The position numbers and the translations under genes were made by a program. The notes under the pieces were generated by a model. It saw only the letters and a list, made by a program, of their open reading frames with translations, ran no database searches and was not told the DNA's origin. Shown here piece by piece: positions 1 through 8,555 of a DNA stretch of 64,000 nt. Position 1 is the first letter of the stretch, and each line of letters opens with the position of its first letter. Origin of the DNA: UBA288 sp964461885 (lineage in GTDB: Archaea; Halobacteriota; Methanomicrobia; Methanomicrobiales; Methanospirillaceae); assembly GCA_964461885.1 (NCBI GenBank), contig CAYWVY010000003.1, positions 1 to 64,000 of the forward strand. The letters are read 5' to 3'.

Positions 1-1683
1 GTGATCGCGAAGCTCCGCCGGCTCAACCCCTCGCTCCAGCTGATCGGGCTCTCGGCCACGATCGGGAACCCGGGGACGCTCGCTGCGTGGCTCGACGCGT
101 CCCTCGTCGCCTCTGACTGGCGACCGGTCCGCCTCCGGCAGGGCGTCTACTACCGCGGGCAGATCCGGTTCCACGACGGCTGCCGCGAGCTCGACGCGAC
201 GGCCTCGAAGTCCGACGACCTGAACCTCTGCCTCGACACCATCGCCGAGGGCGGCCAGTGCCTGGTCTTCGTCAACTCGCGCCGGAACGCCGAGGGGTTC
301 GCGAAGCGCGCGGCGACCGCGATCAAGTCGAAGGACCCCGCGCTCGCCGAGTACGCGCGCCGGATCACGGACCTCGCCACGACCGAGCTCGACCGGACGC
401 TGGCCGCCTGCGTGGCCCGCGGGGCCGCGTTCCACCACGCCGGGCTGAGGCGCGAGTACCGCGGACTCGTCGAGGACGGGTTCCGGGCCGGGGCGATCAA
501 GTGCATCGCCTCGACGCCGACGCTCGCGGCCGGCCTGAACCTGCCGGCGCGGCGCGTAATCATCCGCGACTGCTTCCGCTTCGCCGGCGGGCAGGGCATG
601 GTCCCGATCCCGGTCCAGGAGTACCACCAGATGGCCGGGCGCGCGGGCCGGCCCCACCTCGACCCGTACGGCGAGGCCGTGCTGATCGCGAAGTCGGAGG
701 AGTCGGTCGATGAGCTCTTCGAGCGGTACATCGACGCCGCCCCCGAACCGATCGCGTCGCACTGCGGTGATCCGGGGGTGCTCAGCACCCACGTCCTCTC
801 CCTGATCGCGACCCGGTTCTGCCGGACCGAGGAGGACCTCACAGCGTTCATGGCCACGACCTTCTACGGGCATACCCACCGCGAAACGGGCGCTCTCGGC
901 CCCGCCATCGAGACGGCGCTCATATTCCTCATCGACGCTGAGATGGTCTCAGATCTCTCAGGCCGGTACGAGCCGACGGAGTACGGGAGCCTGGTCTCGC
1001 GCCTCTACATCGACCCGGTGACGGCCGAGCTGATCGCGCACGCGCTCCTCGAGGCCGACGCGTTCACCGATGTCGGGATGCTCCAGGCCCTCTGCGCCAC
1101 GCCGGACATGCCCGCGCTCTATCTGAAGGCGCGGGACATGGACGCGCTCTCGCGCTTCGCGTACGAGCGCGAGGAGGAGCTCTGGATGGAGTTCCCGTGG
1201 GAATCGCAGGAGACCTTCTACCGTGCGCTCAAGACCGCGCTTCTGCTCGCCGACTACGTGGCCGAGGTCTCCGAGGAGACTATCTGCGAGCGCTACGAGG
1301 TCGCGCCCGGGGACGTCCACTCGGCAGTCACGAACGTGTCCTGGCTGGTCCACGCGGCCACGCGACTGGCCGGGATGTTCCGGCCCGAGTTCGAGCGCGC
1401 CGCTACCGAGCTCGAGCTCTGCGTGGCGCACGGGGTCCAGCGCGAGCTCCTGCCCCTGATCCGCCTCCGCGGGATTGGCCGCGTCCGGGCACGCCGTCTC
1501 TTTACCAACGGGATCACAGACCCGGAGGCGCTGCGCGCCGCGGGCCGGGACGAGGTCGCACGGATCATCGGCCGCGGAATCGCGGACCAGGTCTTCGCCC
1601 AGCTCGACGGGGCGACGGGCCGCGGGAGAGACGAGGGCGGGGAGGTGGGGCCACGGCAGGCCTCGCTCCACCAGTTCGGATGA
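1..1683 (+). CDS. hel308: Hel308 superfamily 2 DNA helicase (5' end missing)
   Basis: ATP-dependent 3'-5' DNA helicase of the archaeal Hel308 family, which acts at stalled replication forks. The window opens inside the gene: the visible 560 residues start just before motif III (GLSATIGN, about 16-23) and include motif V (TPTLAAGLNLPA, from about 172), motif VI (QMAGRAGRP, about 210-218), the winged-helix and ratchet domains, and a C-terminal helix-hairpin-helix (LRGIGRVRARRLF, from about 488). Family members are about 700 residues, so roughly the first 150, with Walker A and B, lie outside the window. The apparent GTG at base 1 is only the window edge. The stop overlaps the start of the next gene (ATGA), so the two are translationally coupled. 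Confidence 0.93.
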   Translation: MIAKLRRLNPSLQLIGLSATIGNPGTLAAWLDASLVASDWRPVRLRQGVYYRGQIRFHDGCRELDATASKSDDLNLCLDTIAEGGQCLVFVNSRRNAEGFAKRAATAIKSKDPALAEYARRITDLATTELDRTLAACVARGAAFHHAGLRREYRGLVEDGFRAGAIKCIASTPTLAAGLNLPARRVIIRDCFRFAGGQGMVPIPVQEYHQMAGRAGRPHLDPYGEAVLIAKSEESVDELFERYIDAAPEPIASHCGDPGVLSTHVLSLIATRFCRTEEDLTAFMATTFYGHTHRETGALGPAIETALIFLIDAEMVSDLSGRYEPTEYGSLVSRLYIDPVTAELIAHALLEADAFTDVGMLQALCATPDMPALYLKARDMDALSRFAYEREEELWMEFPWESQETFYRALKTALLLADYVAEVSEETICERYEVAPGDVHSAVTNVSWLVHAATRLAGMFRPEFERAATELELCVAHGVQRELLPLIRLRGIGRVRARRLFTNGITDPEALRAAGRDEVARIIGRGIADQVFAQLDGATGRGRDEGGEVGPRQASLHQFG

Positions 1684-2195
1684 TACTGATGATGACGGCT
1701 GGTATCCGGTACGCAACCGTGACGATCGACGACCCCGCGGCGCTGCTTGCCGCGGTACGCTGGGTCGGCGAAGAGACGGGAACGCGGATCGTCCTCTTCG
1801 ACGCCGACAGGATGGCGGGACGGGCGCACGTCGAGGCCGCGCTCGCGCACGCGTTCCGGTCGTGGGAACGCGGCGATCCGATCGCCCGGACCGTCGAGAT
1901 GGAGGCCCTCCTCTACGCGGCCGGGACAAGACAGACCCGGATCGGGCGGACCTTCGGGCTCCACGAGGGAGAGAACCGCTGCTGGATCGCCGTGTCGCCG
2001 CCGACTGACCGCGCCTGGACCCTGCTCCTGGGGCTCGTCGAGTACGGGACGGAACCGGGCGACCTCGCCCCCGAGCATCGCCGGCGGCTCTGCGATCTCT
2101 TCGAGATCACGCCCGCCGAGCTGGCTGTTGTCGGCGAGGACCGGCTGGCCGAGCTCGTGCTCGAGCGGGTCGCCCTGCTCGACGCGAACCGCTGA
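1680..2195 (+). CDS. cgi121: KEOPS complex subunit Cgi121
   Basis: A 171-residue protein resembling archaeal Cgi121, the KEOPS subunit that binds Bud32 and the tRNA 3' end during N6-threonylcarbamoyladenosine (t6A) synthesis. It starts at an ATG overlapping the Hel308 stop (ATGA); ATGs at 1689 and 1692 are equally possible. Identification rests on overall length, the opening pattern of a strand followed by a helix, the glycine-rich middle, and the position directly behind Hel308, a neighbourhood I recall from other methanogens. There is no catalytic motif in this family to check. A Sua5-type enzyme for the preceding step of t6A synthesis is encoded at 44527. The gene abuts the convergent MoaB-like gene with no spacer. 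Confidence 0.72.
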   Translation: MILMMTAGIRYATVTIDDPAALLAAVRWVGEETGTRIVLFDADRMAGRAHVEAALAHAFRSWERGDPIARTVEMEALLYAAGTRQTRIGRTFGLHEGENRCWIAVSPPTDRAWTLLLGLVEYGTEPGDLAPEHRRRLCDLFEITPAELAVVGEDRLAELVLERVALLDANR

Positions 2196-2684
2196 TCACC
2201 GGCCGACGTGCGTCAGGATGTGGCCGATCTCGGGTAGGATCAGGTCCTCGAGCGCGAGCCGGGCCGCACCGGTCGACCCGGGTATGCAGAAGACGACGGA
2301 GCGGCCGACGAGCCCTGCCGAGGCGCGCGAGAGCATGGCCGCGGTCCCGATCTCCACAAGGCTCCTGGCCCGGAAGAGCTCGCCGAAGCCGTCGATGGTT
2401 CGATCGTAGAACGACGCAACGGCCTCGATCGTGCAGTCGTCGTGGGTGAGCCCCGTCCCTCCCGAGAGCACGATGCAGTTCGCGGACTCGAGTACCCGGG
2501 CGACGGCGGCCCGGATCGCCGGGACGGTGTCCGGGACGATTGCGCTGTACACGACCGGGTGACCGGCGGCCTCAAACCGATCCCGGATCAGCTGTCCGCT
2601 GGTGTCGGTCGCCTCGGTACGGGTCGAGGAGACCGTGATCACGGCCGCCCGGACCTCGACCGGGCCACGGTGAGTCGGATCCAT
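2196..2684 (-). CDS. MoaB/Mog-like molybdopterin biosynthesis protein
   Basis: A 162-residue member of the MoaB/MogA fold, which adenylylates molybdopterin before metal insertion. The family's binding-loop signatures are present: TVSSTR near residues 17-22, LSGGTGLT at 73-80 and PGSTGA at 135-140. The frame stays open upstream to 2846 but the extra residues are unlike the family and run into the replication origin, so the ATG at 2684 (protein MDPTHRGP) is preferred. No strong Shine-Dalgarno is visible. The gene is convergent with cgi121 and its promoter must lie in or beside the origin. Methanogens need the tungsten/molybdenum pterin for formylmethanofuran dehydrogenase. Confidence 0.85.
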   Translation of the reverse strand: MDPTHRGPVEVRAAVITVSSTRTEATDTSGQLIRDRFEAAGHPVVYSAIVPDTVPAIRAAVARVLESANCIVLSGGTGLTHDDCTIEAVASFYDRTIDGFGELFRARSLVEIGTAAMLSRASAGLVGRSVVFCIPGSTGAARLALEDLILPEIGHILTHVGR

Positions 2685-2804
2685 GGAGGATCCCTGGGTT
2701 CGGATCAGAGATGAATGTTCCATCTGCCGGCAGGAAAACTTCGCCGGGACCTGAAACGCGCAGCTCGTTGTGTCGTTTTGAGGTTTTTTATGTCTGTGAC
2801 AGGG

Positions 2805-2826
2805 ACCCCTTTGTTTCCACTGGAAT
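2805..2826 (-). repeat. Origin recognition box (left)
   Basis: Read on the minus strand this is ATTCCAGTGGAAAC followed by AAAGGGGT, a near-perfect match to the archaeal ORB: a dyad TTCCAGTGGAA followed by a G-rich element that sets orientation. It faces away from the ORBs on the other side of the AT-rich core. Confidence 0.85.
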
Positions 2827-3047
2827 CCTGGAGAGAAGCAGGACAATGCTCAGACCCTCGTGGATCGCCGTTTTCGTTTCGAACCGGCAGGCATTTTTTT
2901 CGTGCGCGTCTGGATCTGTTTCAGTTTAATTTGTTCTCGCGTGCTCGTCTGTCAACCTGCTCTTTCTGTGATCAGCTTCTTGTAGTATGAGAAAGAGAGG
3001 TACCAACTGCCGTTACCATATTTTTCAGAGTCGGAGATCGTCCTGCC

Positions 3048-3083
3048 GTTTCCACTGGTTCCACAGGAAACGAAGGGGGGGGT
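3048..3083. repeat. Inverted ORB pair (half-site plus full box)
   Basis: A minus-strand mini-ORB (CCAGTGGAAAC, 3048-3058) abuts a plus-strand box at 3058-3083 (TTCCACAGGAAACGAAGGGG), so GTTTCC and GGAAAC form an inverted repeat. The plus box has CA instead of GT/CT at the centre of the dyad but keeps the long G run. It borders the right side of the AT-rich core. Confidence 0.75.
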
Positions 3084-3212
3084 CCCTCCTGATCCGATCT
3101 CCCGGTATGCCGTACTCTGTCCGACATCCGGGAATGGTCGTAGGGAGGACATCCGTCCACCCGATGGGATCGATCCGACATCGCCCTACCCTATCCATGT
3201 GGGTGCGATCGA

Positions 3213-3234
3213 TCTCCAGTGGAAGCAAGGGGGT
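3213..3234 (+). repeat. Origin recognition box
   Basis: Plus-strand ORB: CTCCAGTGGAAGCAAGGGGG, with the dyad and G-rich element intact and one substitution (AAGC for AAAC). Confidence 0.8.
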
Positions 3235-3291
3235 CGTCGAACGCACCAGCGCCGTACGGAAAGATCCCGGCACGGCACCAGAACTCCACGC

Positions 3292-3314
3292 GCTCCACTG
3301 GAAACAAAGGGGTT
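3292..3314 (+). repeat. Origin recognition box (cdc6-proximal)
   Basis: Plus-strand ORB: CTCCACTGGAAACAAAGGGG followed by TT. It lies about 30 bases before the probable cdc6 TATA box, so Orc1/Cdc6 bound here could also repress its own gene; that last point is inference. Confidence 0.85.
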
Positions 3315-3345
3315 CACGCACCCCCCGTCCGACGGGGCGATCACC

Positions 3346-3351
3346 TTAATA
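3346..3351 (+). promoter_or_regulatory. TATA box of cdc6
   Basis: TTAATA preceded by CACC, about 38 bases before the cdc6 ATG, implies a short leader of roughly 10-14 bases. No Shine-Dalgarno follows. Confidence 0.5.
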
Positions 3352-3385
3352 GACTCCGAAAACCAACGTACAGCTTCCAGTGCAC

Positions 3386-4684
3386 ATGACTCCGAACACC
3401 CCCCCGGTCGAGAACCCGTCGCTCGGTCTCTTCAAGAAGTACCTGACCGAGCGCGCCCGGATCTTCAGGAACCGGGAGGTGCTCCGACACTCCTATCGCC
3501 CCCAGATACTTCCCCACCGAATGCCCCAGATCGACGAGATCGCCTCGATCCTGGCCCCGTCTCTTCGAAACGAGACCCCGTCCAATATCCTGATCTACGG
3601 CAAGACAGGCACCGGCAAGACCGCCTGCGTCCGGCACGTCGGCGGAGAACTCGAGTCGGCTTCGAGCCAGACCTCGCTCTGCACGGTCGTCCATATCAAC
3701 TGCGAGGTGATCGACACCCAGTACCGGGTGCTCGCCCAGATCGCGAAAGAGGTCGAGCACCCCGAGGAGGTCTCGTCCGACAAGCTCCGGACCCACATCC
3801 CGATGACCGGCTGGCCCACGGACCAGGTCTACCTCGAGCTCAAGAACCAGCTCGAGGCCCGGGGCGGGGTGCTCGTGATCGTGCTCGACGAGATCGACAA
3901 GCTCGTCAAGAAGAGCGGCGACGACACGCTCTACAACCTGACCCGGATCAACAGCGACCTGAAGACATCCAAGGTCTGCATCATCGGGATCTCGAACGAC
4001 CTCTCGTTCAAGGACTTCCTGGACCCCCGCGTCCTCTCGTCGCTCTCCGAGGAGGAGATCGTCTTCCCACCGTACAACGCCCCGCAGCTCTGCGACATCC
4101 TCCAGCAGCGCGCGGACGGGGCCTTCATCGAGGGCTCGCTCGACGACGGCGTAATCCCGCTCTGTGCCGCGCTCGCGGCCCAGGAGCACGGCGACGCCCG
4201 ACGGGCGCTCGACCTGCTCCGGATCTCGGGAGAACTGGCCGAGCGCGAGTCTGCGGACGAGGTCGGGGAGCGGCACGTCAAGATGGCCCAGGCCAAGATC
4301 GAGACCGATTCGATGATCGAGTGCATCTCCACCCTGCCGACGCAGTCCAAGGTCGTGCTTTACTCGATGATCCTGCTCGAACAGCTCGGCCAGATGATCT
4401 TCACGTCGGGCGAGGTCTGCCGGGTCTACCAGGAGGTCGCGACCGCGCTCGATCTCGACGTGCTGACGAACCGGCGGATCACGGACCTGATCTCCGAGCT
4501 GAACATGCTCGGCGTCATCAACACGCGCGTGGTCTCGCGAGGGCGGTACGGCCGGACCAAGGAGATGTGGTTCGATGCGAACTCTGGCAAGATCCAGGAG
4601 GTCATCACGAAAGACCCGCGTCTGACCGAACAGGGACTGAGCCAGATGGACAAGAGCTGGGTCAAGAAGACACTGCGGTGGTGA
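3386..4684 (+). CDS. cdc6: Orc1/Cdc6 origin-binding initiator ATPase
   Basis: Archaeal replication initiator of 432 residues, an AAA+ ATPase that binds ORBs and helps load MCM. Walker A (GKTGTGKT) is at about 72-79 and Walker B (VLDEIDKL) around 166-173; the C-terminal third is the winged-helix DNA-binding domain. The ATG at 3386 is chosen over an in-frame GTG at 3380 because it sits at a leaderless-style distance from the TATA box. Directly upstream lie the ORBs of the origin, so this is the cognate initiator. The stop overlaps a possible GTG of the downstream Lrp gene, giving an operon cdc6-lrp-aminotransferase. Confidence 0.96.
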   Translation: MTPNTPPVENPSLGLFKKYLTERARIFRNREVLRHSYRPQILPHRMPQIDEIASILAPSLRNETPSNILIYGKTGTGKTACVRHVGGELESASSQTSLCTVVHINCEVIDTQYRVLAQIAKEVEHPEEVSSDKLRTHIPMTGWPTDQVYLELKNQLEARGGVLVIVLDEIDKLVKKSGDDTLYNLTRINSDLKTSKVCIIGISNDLSFKDFLDPRVLSSLSEEEIVFPPYNAPQLCDILQQRADGAFIEGSLDDGVIPLCAALAAQEHGDARRALDLLRISGELAERESADEVGERHVKMAQAKIETDSMIECISTLPTQSKVVLYSMILLEQLGQMIFTSGEVCRVYQEVATALDLDVLTNRRITDLISELNMLGVINTRVVSRGRYGRTKEMWFDANSGKIQEVITKDPRLTEQGLSQMDKSWVKKTLRW

Positions 4685-4686
4685 AC

Positions 4687-5181
4687 ATGGACGAAACCGA
4701 TACGACACTTGTGAGACTGCTCGAAGAGAACAGCCGGATCCCGACGATCGAACTGGCCGCGATGCTCAACCTGCCGGCCGCCGAGGTCGAGGAGCGGATA
4801 CGGGCCCTCCAGGTTGCGGGCGTGATCCGCCGGTTCACCGCGATCGTGGATCGGGCGCGGACCGACAACGAGGGGGTCGCGGCGATCCTCGAGCTGAAGG
4901 TCTCCCCCGAACGCGACCACGGGTACGACCGGATCGCGGAACGGATCGCCCGTTTCGACGAGGTCCGCTCGATCCGGCTGATCACGGGGACCTACGACCT
5001 CCACGTGCTCGTGACCGGAAAGGACATGCAGGATGTCGCGCGGTTCGTCTCGGAGCACATCGCCCCCATGGAGCGGATTCGCGAGACCGCGACGCACATC
5101 ATCATGAAGTCCTACAAAGAGAACGGTACGCTCCTCTTCTCCCGAGCGTCGGGCGGCGAACGGCAGCCATTCTCGTTCTAG
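4687..5181 (+). CDS. Lrp/AsnC family transcription regulator
   Basis: A 164-residue regulator with an N-terminal winged helix-turn-helix (about 1-50, beginning with DETDTTLVRLLEENSRI) and a C-terminal RAM/AsnC ligand-binding domain (about 63-140) that senses amino acids and drives oligomerisation. The ATG at 4687 follows GGTGGTGA, a good archaeal Shine-Dalgarno; an in-frame GTG at 4681 overlaps the cdc6 stop and is a weaker alternative. The aminotransferase begins eight bases after the stop, so it is the likely target, by analogy with other Lrp-aminotransferase pairs. Confidence 0.93.
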   Translation: MDETDTTLVRLLEENSRIPTIELAAMLNLPAAEVEERIRALQVAGVIRRFTAIVDRARTDNEGVAAILELKVSPERDHGYDRIAERIARFDEVRSIRLITGTYDLHVLVTGKDMQDVARFVSEHIAPMERIRETATHIIMKSYKENGTLLFSRASGGERQPFSF

Positions 5182-5188
5182 GTGCGGC

Positions 5189-6391
5189 ATGCGTGACCAT
5201 GTCTCGCACGCGGCCCGGACGATTCCTCCATCCGGGATACGGCGGTTCTTTGACCTCGTCCAGACCATGGACGACGTGATCAGTCTTGGCGTCGGGGAGC
5301 CCGACTACTCGACCCCGTGGAAGGCGATCGACGCCTGCATGTACGCGCTCGAGCAGGGGCGGACCTCGTACACCTCGAACCGGGGCCTGCCCGCGCTCTG
5401 CGAGCGGATCACGGACGATCTCGCCCGCGACTTCGGGCTCTGCTACGACCCCGAGACCGAGGTGATTGTCACCACCGGCGTCTCGGAGGGGCTCGACATC
5501 GCGATCCGGGCGGTGACGGATCCGGGCGACGAGGTGCTCGTGGCCCAGCCGAGCTACGTCAGCTACGGCCCGTGCGTGACCCTCGCCGGCGGCGTGCCCG
5601 TGCCCGTTCCGTGCGTCGCCGCCGACCGGTTCCGGCTCGATCCCGACCGGCTGATGGAGCGGGTGACGCCGCGCTCGAAGGCGCTGATCATCAACTTTCC
5701 GAACAACCCGACCGGGGCCGTGATGACGGGCTCAGACCTGAAGGGGATCGCGGACGTTGTCGAGGATCACGATCTGGTGCTGCTCTCGGACGAGGTCTAC
5801 GGGGAGATCAGCTACGAGTCGCCGCACGTGCCGTCCGCGACGATCGGCGCGCTCCGCGAGCGGACGATCACCCTGAACGGGTTCTCCAAGGCCTACGCCA
5901 TGACCGGGTGGCGGATCGGGTACCTCTGCGCACCCGCCGAGCTCACGGACGCGGCCCTCAAGATCCACCAGTACGTGATGCTCTGCGCCCCGAACATGGG
6001 CCAGGTGGCGGCGCTCGCGGCGCTCCGCTCGGCGAGAGCCGAGAAGGAGGCGATGATCGAGGAGTACCGGCTCCGCCGGAACCTTATCGTCGCAGGCCTG
6101 AACCGCGCGGGCCTATCCTGCCACCTCCCCGAGGGGGCGTTCTACGCGTTCCCGTCGATCGAGGTGACGGGACTCTCGGACGTCGAGTTCGCAGAGAGGC
6201 TCCTCGCCGAGGAACGCGTCGCGGTGGTCCCGGGCTCGGTCTTCGGCGAGGGCGGCGCGGGCCACCTCCGCTGCGCGTACGCGGTCTCGCGCGAGGACCT
6301 CTCGGAGGCCGTGCGCCGGATCGAGCGTTTTGTTTCGGATCTTTCCGGGCAGGCCGTCACGGCCCCCGGGCCCCGTCAGACCGTCGACTGA
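5189..6391 (+). CDS. Class I/II pyridoxal-phosphate aminotransferase
   Basis: A 400-residue fold-type I aminotransferase, aspartate/aromatic aminotransferase-like. PLP-binding signatures are clear: NNPTG near residue 172, the aspartate of LSDEVYG near 199, and the Schiff-base lysine K234 in NGFSKAYAMTGW. A conserved arginine in LRCAYA near residue 360 should bind the substrate carboxylate. Substrate specificity cannot be read from the sequence. It is co-transcribed with the Lrp-type regulator and converges on the methyltransferase gene at 6398. Confidence 0.93.
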   Translation: MRDHVSHAARTIPPSGIRRFFDLVQTMDDVISLGVGEPDYSTPWKAIDACMYALEQGRTSYTSNRGLPALCERITDDLARDFGLCYDPETEVIVTTGVSEGLDIAIRAVTDPGDEVLVAQPSYVSYGPCVTLAGGVPVPVPCVAADRFRLDPDRLMERVTPRSKALIINFPNNPTGAVMTGSDLKGIADVVEDHDLVLLSDEVYGEISYESPHVPSATIGALRERTITLNGFSKAYAMTGWRIGYLCAPAELTDAALKIHQYVMLCAPNMGQVAALAALRSARAEKEAMIEEYRLRRNLIVAGLNRAGLSCHLPEGAFYAFPSIEVTGLSDVEFAERLLAEERVAVVPGSVFGEGGAGHLRCAYAVSREDLSEAVRRIERFVSDLSGQAVTAPGPRQTVD

Positions 6392-6397
6392 TCCACT

Positions 6398-7261
6398 CTA
6401 CTTCTTCTGCCACCAGACCTTTGCGTACCGCGAGGGGTGGCGTATCACGATCTCTTCCCCGTCCCGGGCCGCCGCGAGCGTCCCGAGGTGGGCGCGGAGC
6501 TGCGCCCGCTGCTCATCGCTCTCCGCACTGAAACGCGGCGCGAAGTGGCCGAGGGCCTCGTCGAGGTCGGCGAAGCGGTAGGTCCGGTCGAAGGCGAGGA
6601 CGTCGACGTGCGGCAGAAAACCGAGCTGGACCAGCACCAGAAAGAGCATGTCCGCCTTCGGCCCGGCGCTGTACGGGGCCCCGTGGAGCGCGGGCCAAAG
6701 TGCGGCCGAGTGGATCTCGTAGAACGATGGGTCGAGGAACCAGTAGAGGGCGACCGTCCCGCCGGAGGCCGTGACCGCGTCCATCTTCAGGAGCGCCTCC
6801 CCGATCTCATCCATGGTGATCGAGAACGAGGCGATCACCAGGTCGAACTCCCCTTCCAGGTCGCGGGTCGGATCGACGTCTTCCCACCGCTTCCGGATGG
6901 TCCGGACGTTTCCGATCCCGTCACGGGCGAGGTGCTCTTCGAGGACGGCGACCATCCCCTCCGCGGGCTCGACCGCCACGACCTCGCGGACGCGGGGCGC
7001 GATCGGCAGGGCGAGCGTGCCTGGCCCGGCCCCGATGTCCAGGACCCGCGCCGCGGGCGACAGGGGGAGGCCCGCGATCGTCTCGGCAACGCGCGGCGCG
7101 TACTCGTCGCGCGAGGACGTATCGTACCGGCGGGCGTTCTCGTTGCGGCTCCAGAGGTGCCGCCCGTCGTCGTAGCTTCGGGATGACCTGTGCCGCCGCT
7201 GTCCGCAGCGCCAGGCCTCGAGCCAGTCGATCCCGTATCCAGGGCAGTCGGCCTCGGTCAT
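6398..7261 (-). CDS. SAM-dependent methyltransferase
   Basis: A 287-residue class I methyltransferase. The SAM-binding motif I is DIGAGPG at 75-81, followed by an acidic end of strand 2 (VVAVEPAEGM). The first 50 residues, rich in Arg and Trp (IDWLEAWRCGQRRHR), look like an accessory substrate-binding segment seen in archaeal methyltransferases of this type. The ATG at 7261 is chosen because the frame upstream of it has no family similarity. The substrate is unknown. The gene is divergent from gerW with about 150 bases between starts. Confidence 0.85.
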   Translation of the reverse strand: MTEADCPGYGIDWLEAWRCGQRRHRSSRSYDDGRHLWSRNENARRYDTSSRDEYAPRVAETIAGLPLSPAARVLDIGAGPGTLALPIAPRVREVVAVEPAEGMVAVLEEHLARDGIGNVRTIRKRWEDVDPTRDLEGEFDLVIASFSITMDEIGEALLKMDAVTASGGTVALYWFLDPSFYEIHSAALWPALHGAPYSAGPKADMLFLVLVQLGFLPHVDVLAFDRTYRFADLDEALGHFAPRFSAESDEQRAQLRAHLGTLAAARDGEEIVIRHPSRYAKVWWQKK

Positions 7262-7368
7262 GGCTGTTCGTGGGTGCGCGGACCTCTTATGCGTTCCTCC
7301 GTGACCCGGGCTGCCGGAAAGGGAAGGCCTCATGAAAATTTCAATGTCCGTAAAAGCGTCTCCGAATC

Positions 7369-7376
7369 TTTTTATA
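7369..7376 (+). promoter_or_regulatory. TATA box of the gerW operon
   Basis: TTTTTATA lies 33-40 bases before the ATG at 7409 and would give a leader of roughly 10 bases. It is one of the clearest TATA elements in the window. Confidence 0.6.
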
Positions 7377-7408
7377 CGTGCACTGCATCTACTGGACGAG
7401 GTCCAATA

Positions 7409-7861
7409 ATGGCTGGAGAAGAGATGATACGGATTGCCGTCTCGGAGCTCGAGCGGCTTATCTCAACGAAGAACGTGGTCGGCGAGCCAGTGGCGATGGG
7501 CGACCGGGTGATGATCCCGATCTCGGGATACGGCTTCGGCTTCGGCGGCGCCGCCGGCGCGGGCAACGCGGGCGAGAGCCAGGCCAACGCCGGAGGCGAG
7601 GGCTCGGGCGTCGGCGCAGCGGCGGGCGTCACCCCGATCGCGATCGTGGTCCTGGACGGAACGGTCTGCGGCCCCACGGGCGTGCAGGTCCACCTGCTGA
7701 AGAAGAAGTCGGAGCTGGCCGAGGTGATCGGGACTGTCTCGTCCTCGCTCGTGCCCCAGGTGATCGACGCTCTCAAGTGCAAGCATGGCGCCTCCGACAC
7801 TTCCGAGGCCGCTTACGCGGCGGAGGAGGGCTGCGAGCCTTCGTCCTCGAGCAGGTTCTGA
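7409..7861 (+). CDS. GerW/YtfJ family protein
   Basis: A 150-residue protein of the GerW (YtfJ) family, named after a Bacillus protein needed for spore germination but found in many non-sporulating bacteria and archaea. The family core is visible: VVGEPVAMGDRVMIPIS (25-39), the glycine-rich GYGFGFGG (40-47), a low-complexity Gly/Ala/Ser loop (48-73) and TPIAIVVLDG. The C-terminus carries Cys residues (KCKHG and GCEP). The molecular function of the family is unknown. It is followed 31 bases later by a DUF2953 gene, the same pairing as ytfJ-ytfI in Bacillus. Confidence 0.88.
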   Translation: MAGEEMIRIAVSELERLISTKNVVGEPVAMGDRVMIPISGYGFGFGGAAGAGNAGESQANAGGEGSGVGAAAGVTPIAIVVLDGTVCGPTGVQVHLLKKKSELAEVIGTVSSSLVPQVIDALKCKHGASDTSEAAYAAEEGCEPSSSSRF

Positions 7862-7892
7862 TCTCCGACCCCCACTCCCTCCTTTCCCGCAC

Positions 7893-8555
7893 ATGCCGCT
7901 CCTGCTCAACCTCGCGATCGTCGTCGTGGTCCTGGTCGTTCTCGTTCTGCTCTACCTGACCTTTGTTCCGATCGTGGCAACGTTCAGCGCAGCGGCCTGC
8001 CTGACCGTGGCCGAGCTGGCCTGGGGCCTCATCGGCCTGCGGTTCCGCCTCGAGCCCGGGTCTGGGCGACGACTCGACCTCCTCCTCTTCGGCCGGCCGA
8101 TACGGCGGCTCCCGATCCCGGAGCGGGCGGCACCGGCTCCGGAGGCGCCGCCGGAGGCACGGGTTCCGGAGGCTACCGGCCGGCCCGCAACCGAGACGCT
8201 CGGGCGGGTACTCGAGGGGGTCGGGCTCGTTCTCCGCGCCTGGCCCGACCTCCAGCGGCTCCTGGTCGCGGTCCTGCGCGGGACCCGTCTCCGGGTCCGG
8301 CTCGGCCTCGTCCTCGGCACCGGGGATGCCGCGACGACCGGCGAGACCTTCGGGGCGCTGATGGCCTTCCGGGGGATCACGAGCGCACAGCCCTGGTTTC
8401 GCCTGGACGCCACGCCCGTCTTCGATGGCCCGTACTTCGACTGGGACGCGGACGGCGAGGCGCGCGTGCGGTCCCCGATCCGGGTGATGGTCCCGGCCCT
8501 CCGGCTCTTCCTGCGCCCCGAAGTCAGGGAGCTCGTGCGGGGTTCCCGATCGTGA
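7893..8555 (+). CDS. DUF2953 membrane-anchored protein (YtfI-like)
   Basis: A 220-residue protein with one strong N-terminal hydrophobic helix (residues 4-38, rich in Val and Leu) and a mostly soluble remainder, as in DUF2953 proteins such as Bacillus YtfI. A proline-rich linker (about 77-95) separates the helix from the conserved C-terminal half, where GTGDAATTGETFG and the late PVFDGPYFDWD are recognisable. The function is unknown, but the genomic link to GerW is conserved across distant phyla, suggesting a joint membrane-associated role. The stop overlaps the next start (GTGA). Confidence 0.8.
   Translation: MPLLLNLAIVVVVLVVLVLLYLTFVPIVATFSAAACLTVAELAWGLIGLRFRLEPGSGRRLDLLLFGRPIRRLPIPERAAPAPEAPPEARVPEATGRPATETLGRVLEGVGLVLRAWPDLQRLLVAVLRGTRLRVRLGLVLGTGDAATTGETFGALMAFRGITSAQPWFRLDATPVFDGPYFDWDADGEARVRSPIRVMVPALRLFLRPEVRELVRGSRS

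Larger units (their letters stand above)
2805..3314. other. Chromosomal replication origin (oriC)
   Basis: An intergenic region of about 700 bases before cdc6 that carries several origin recognition boxes (ORBs). One near-perfect ORB on the left points left (minus); three on the right point right (plus); a half-site pairs with one of them as an inverted repeat. Between them (about 2827-3047) lies a stretch with many T and A runs, much poorer in GC than the surrounding genes, the likely duplex unwinding element. Inverted ORBs around an AT-rich core beside an orc1/cdc6 gene is the established layout of archaeal origins bound by Orc1/Cdc6. Confidence 0.85.

Noticed and set aside
2685..2846. N-terminal extension of the MoaB-like protein into the origin
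   Set aside because: The extra residues have no similarity to the family and cover an ORB; ATG 2684 fits the family start.
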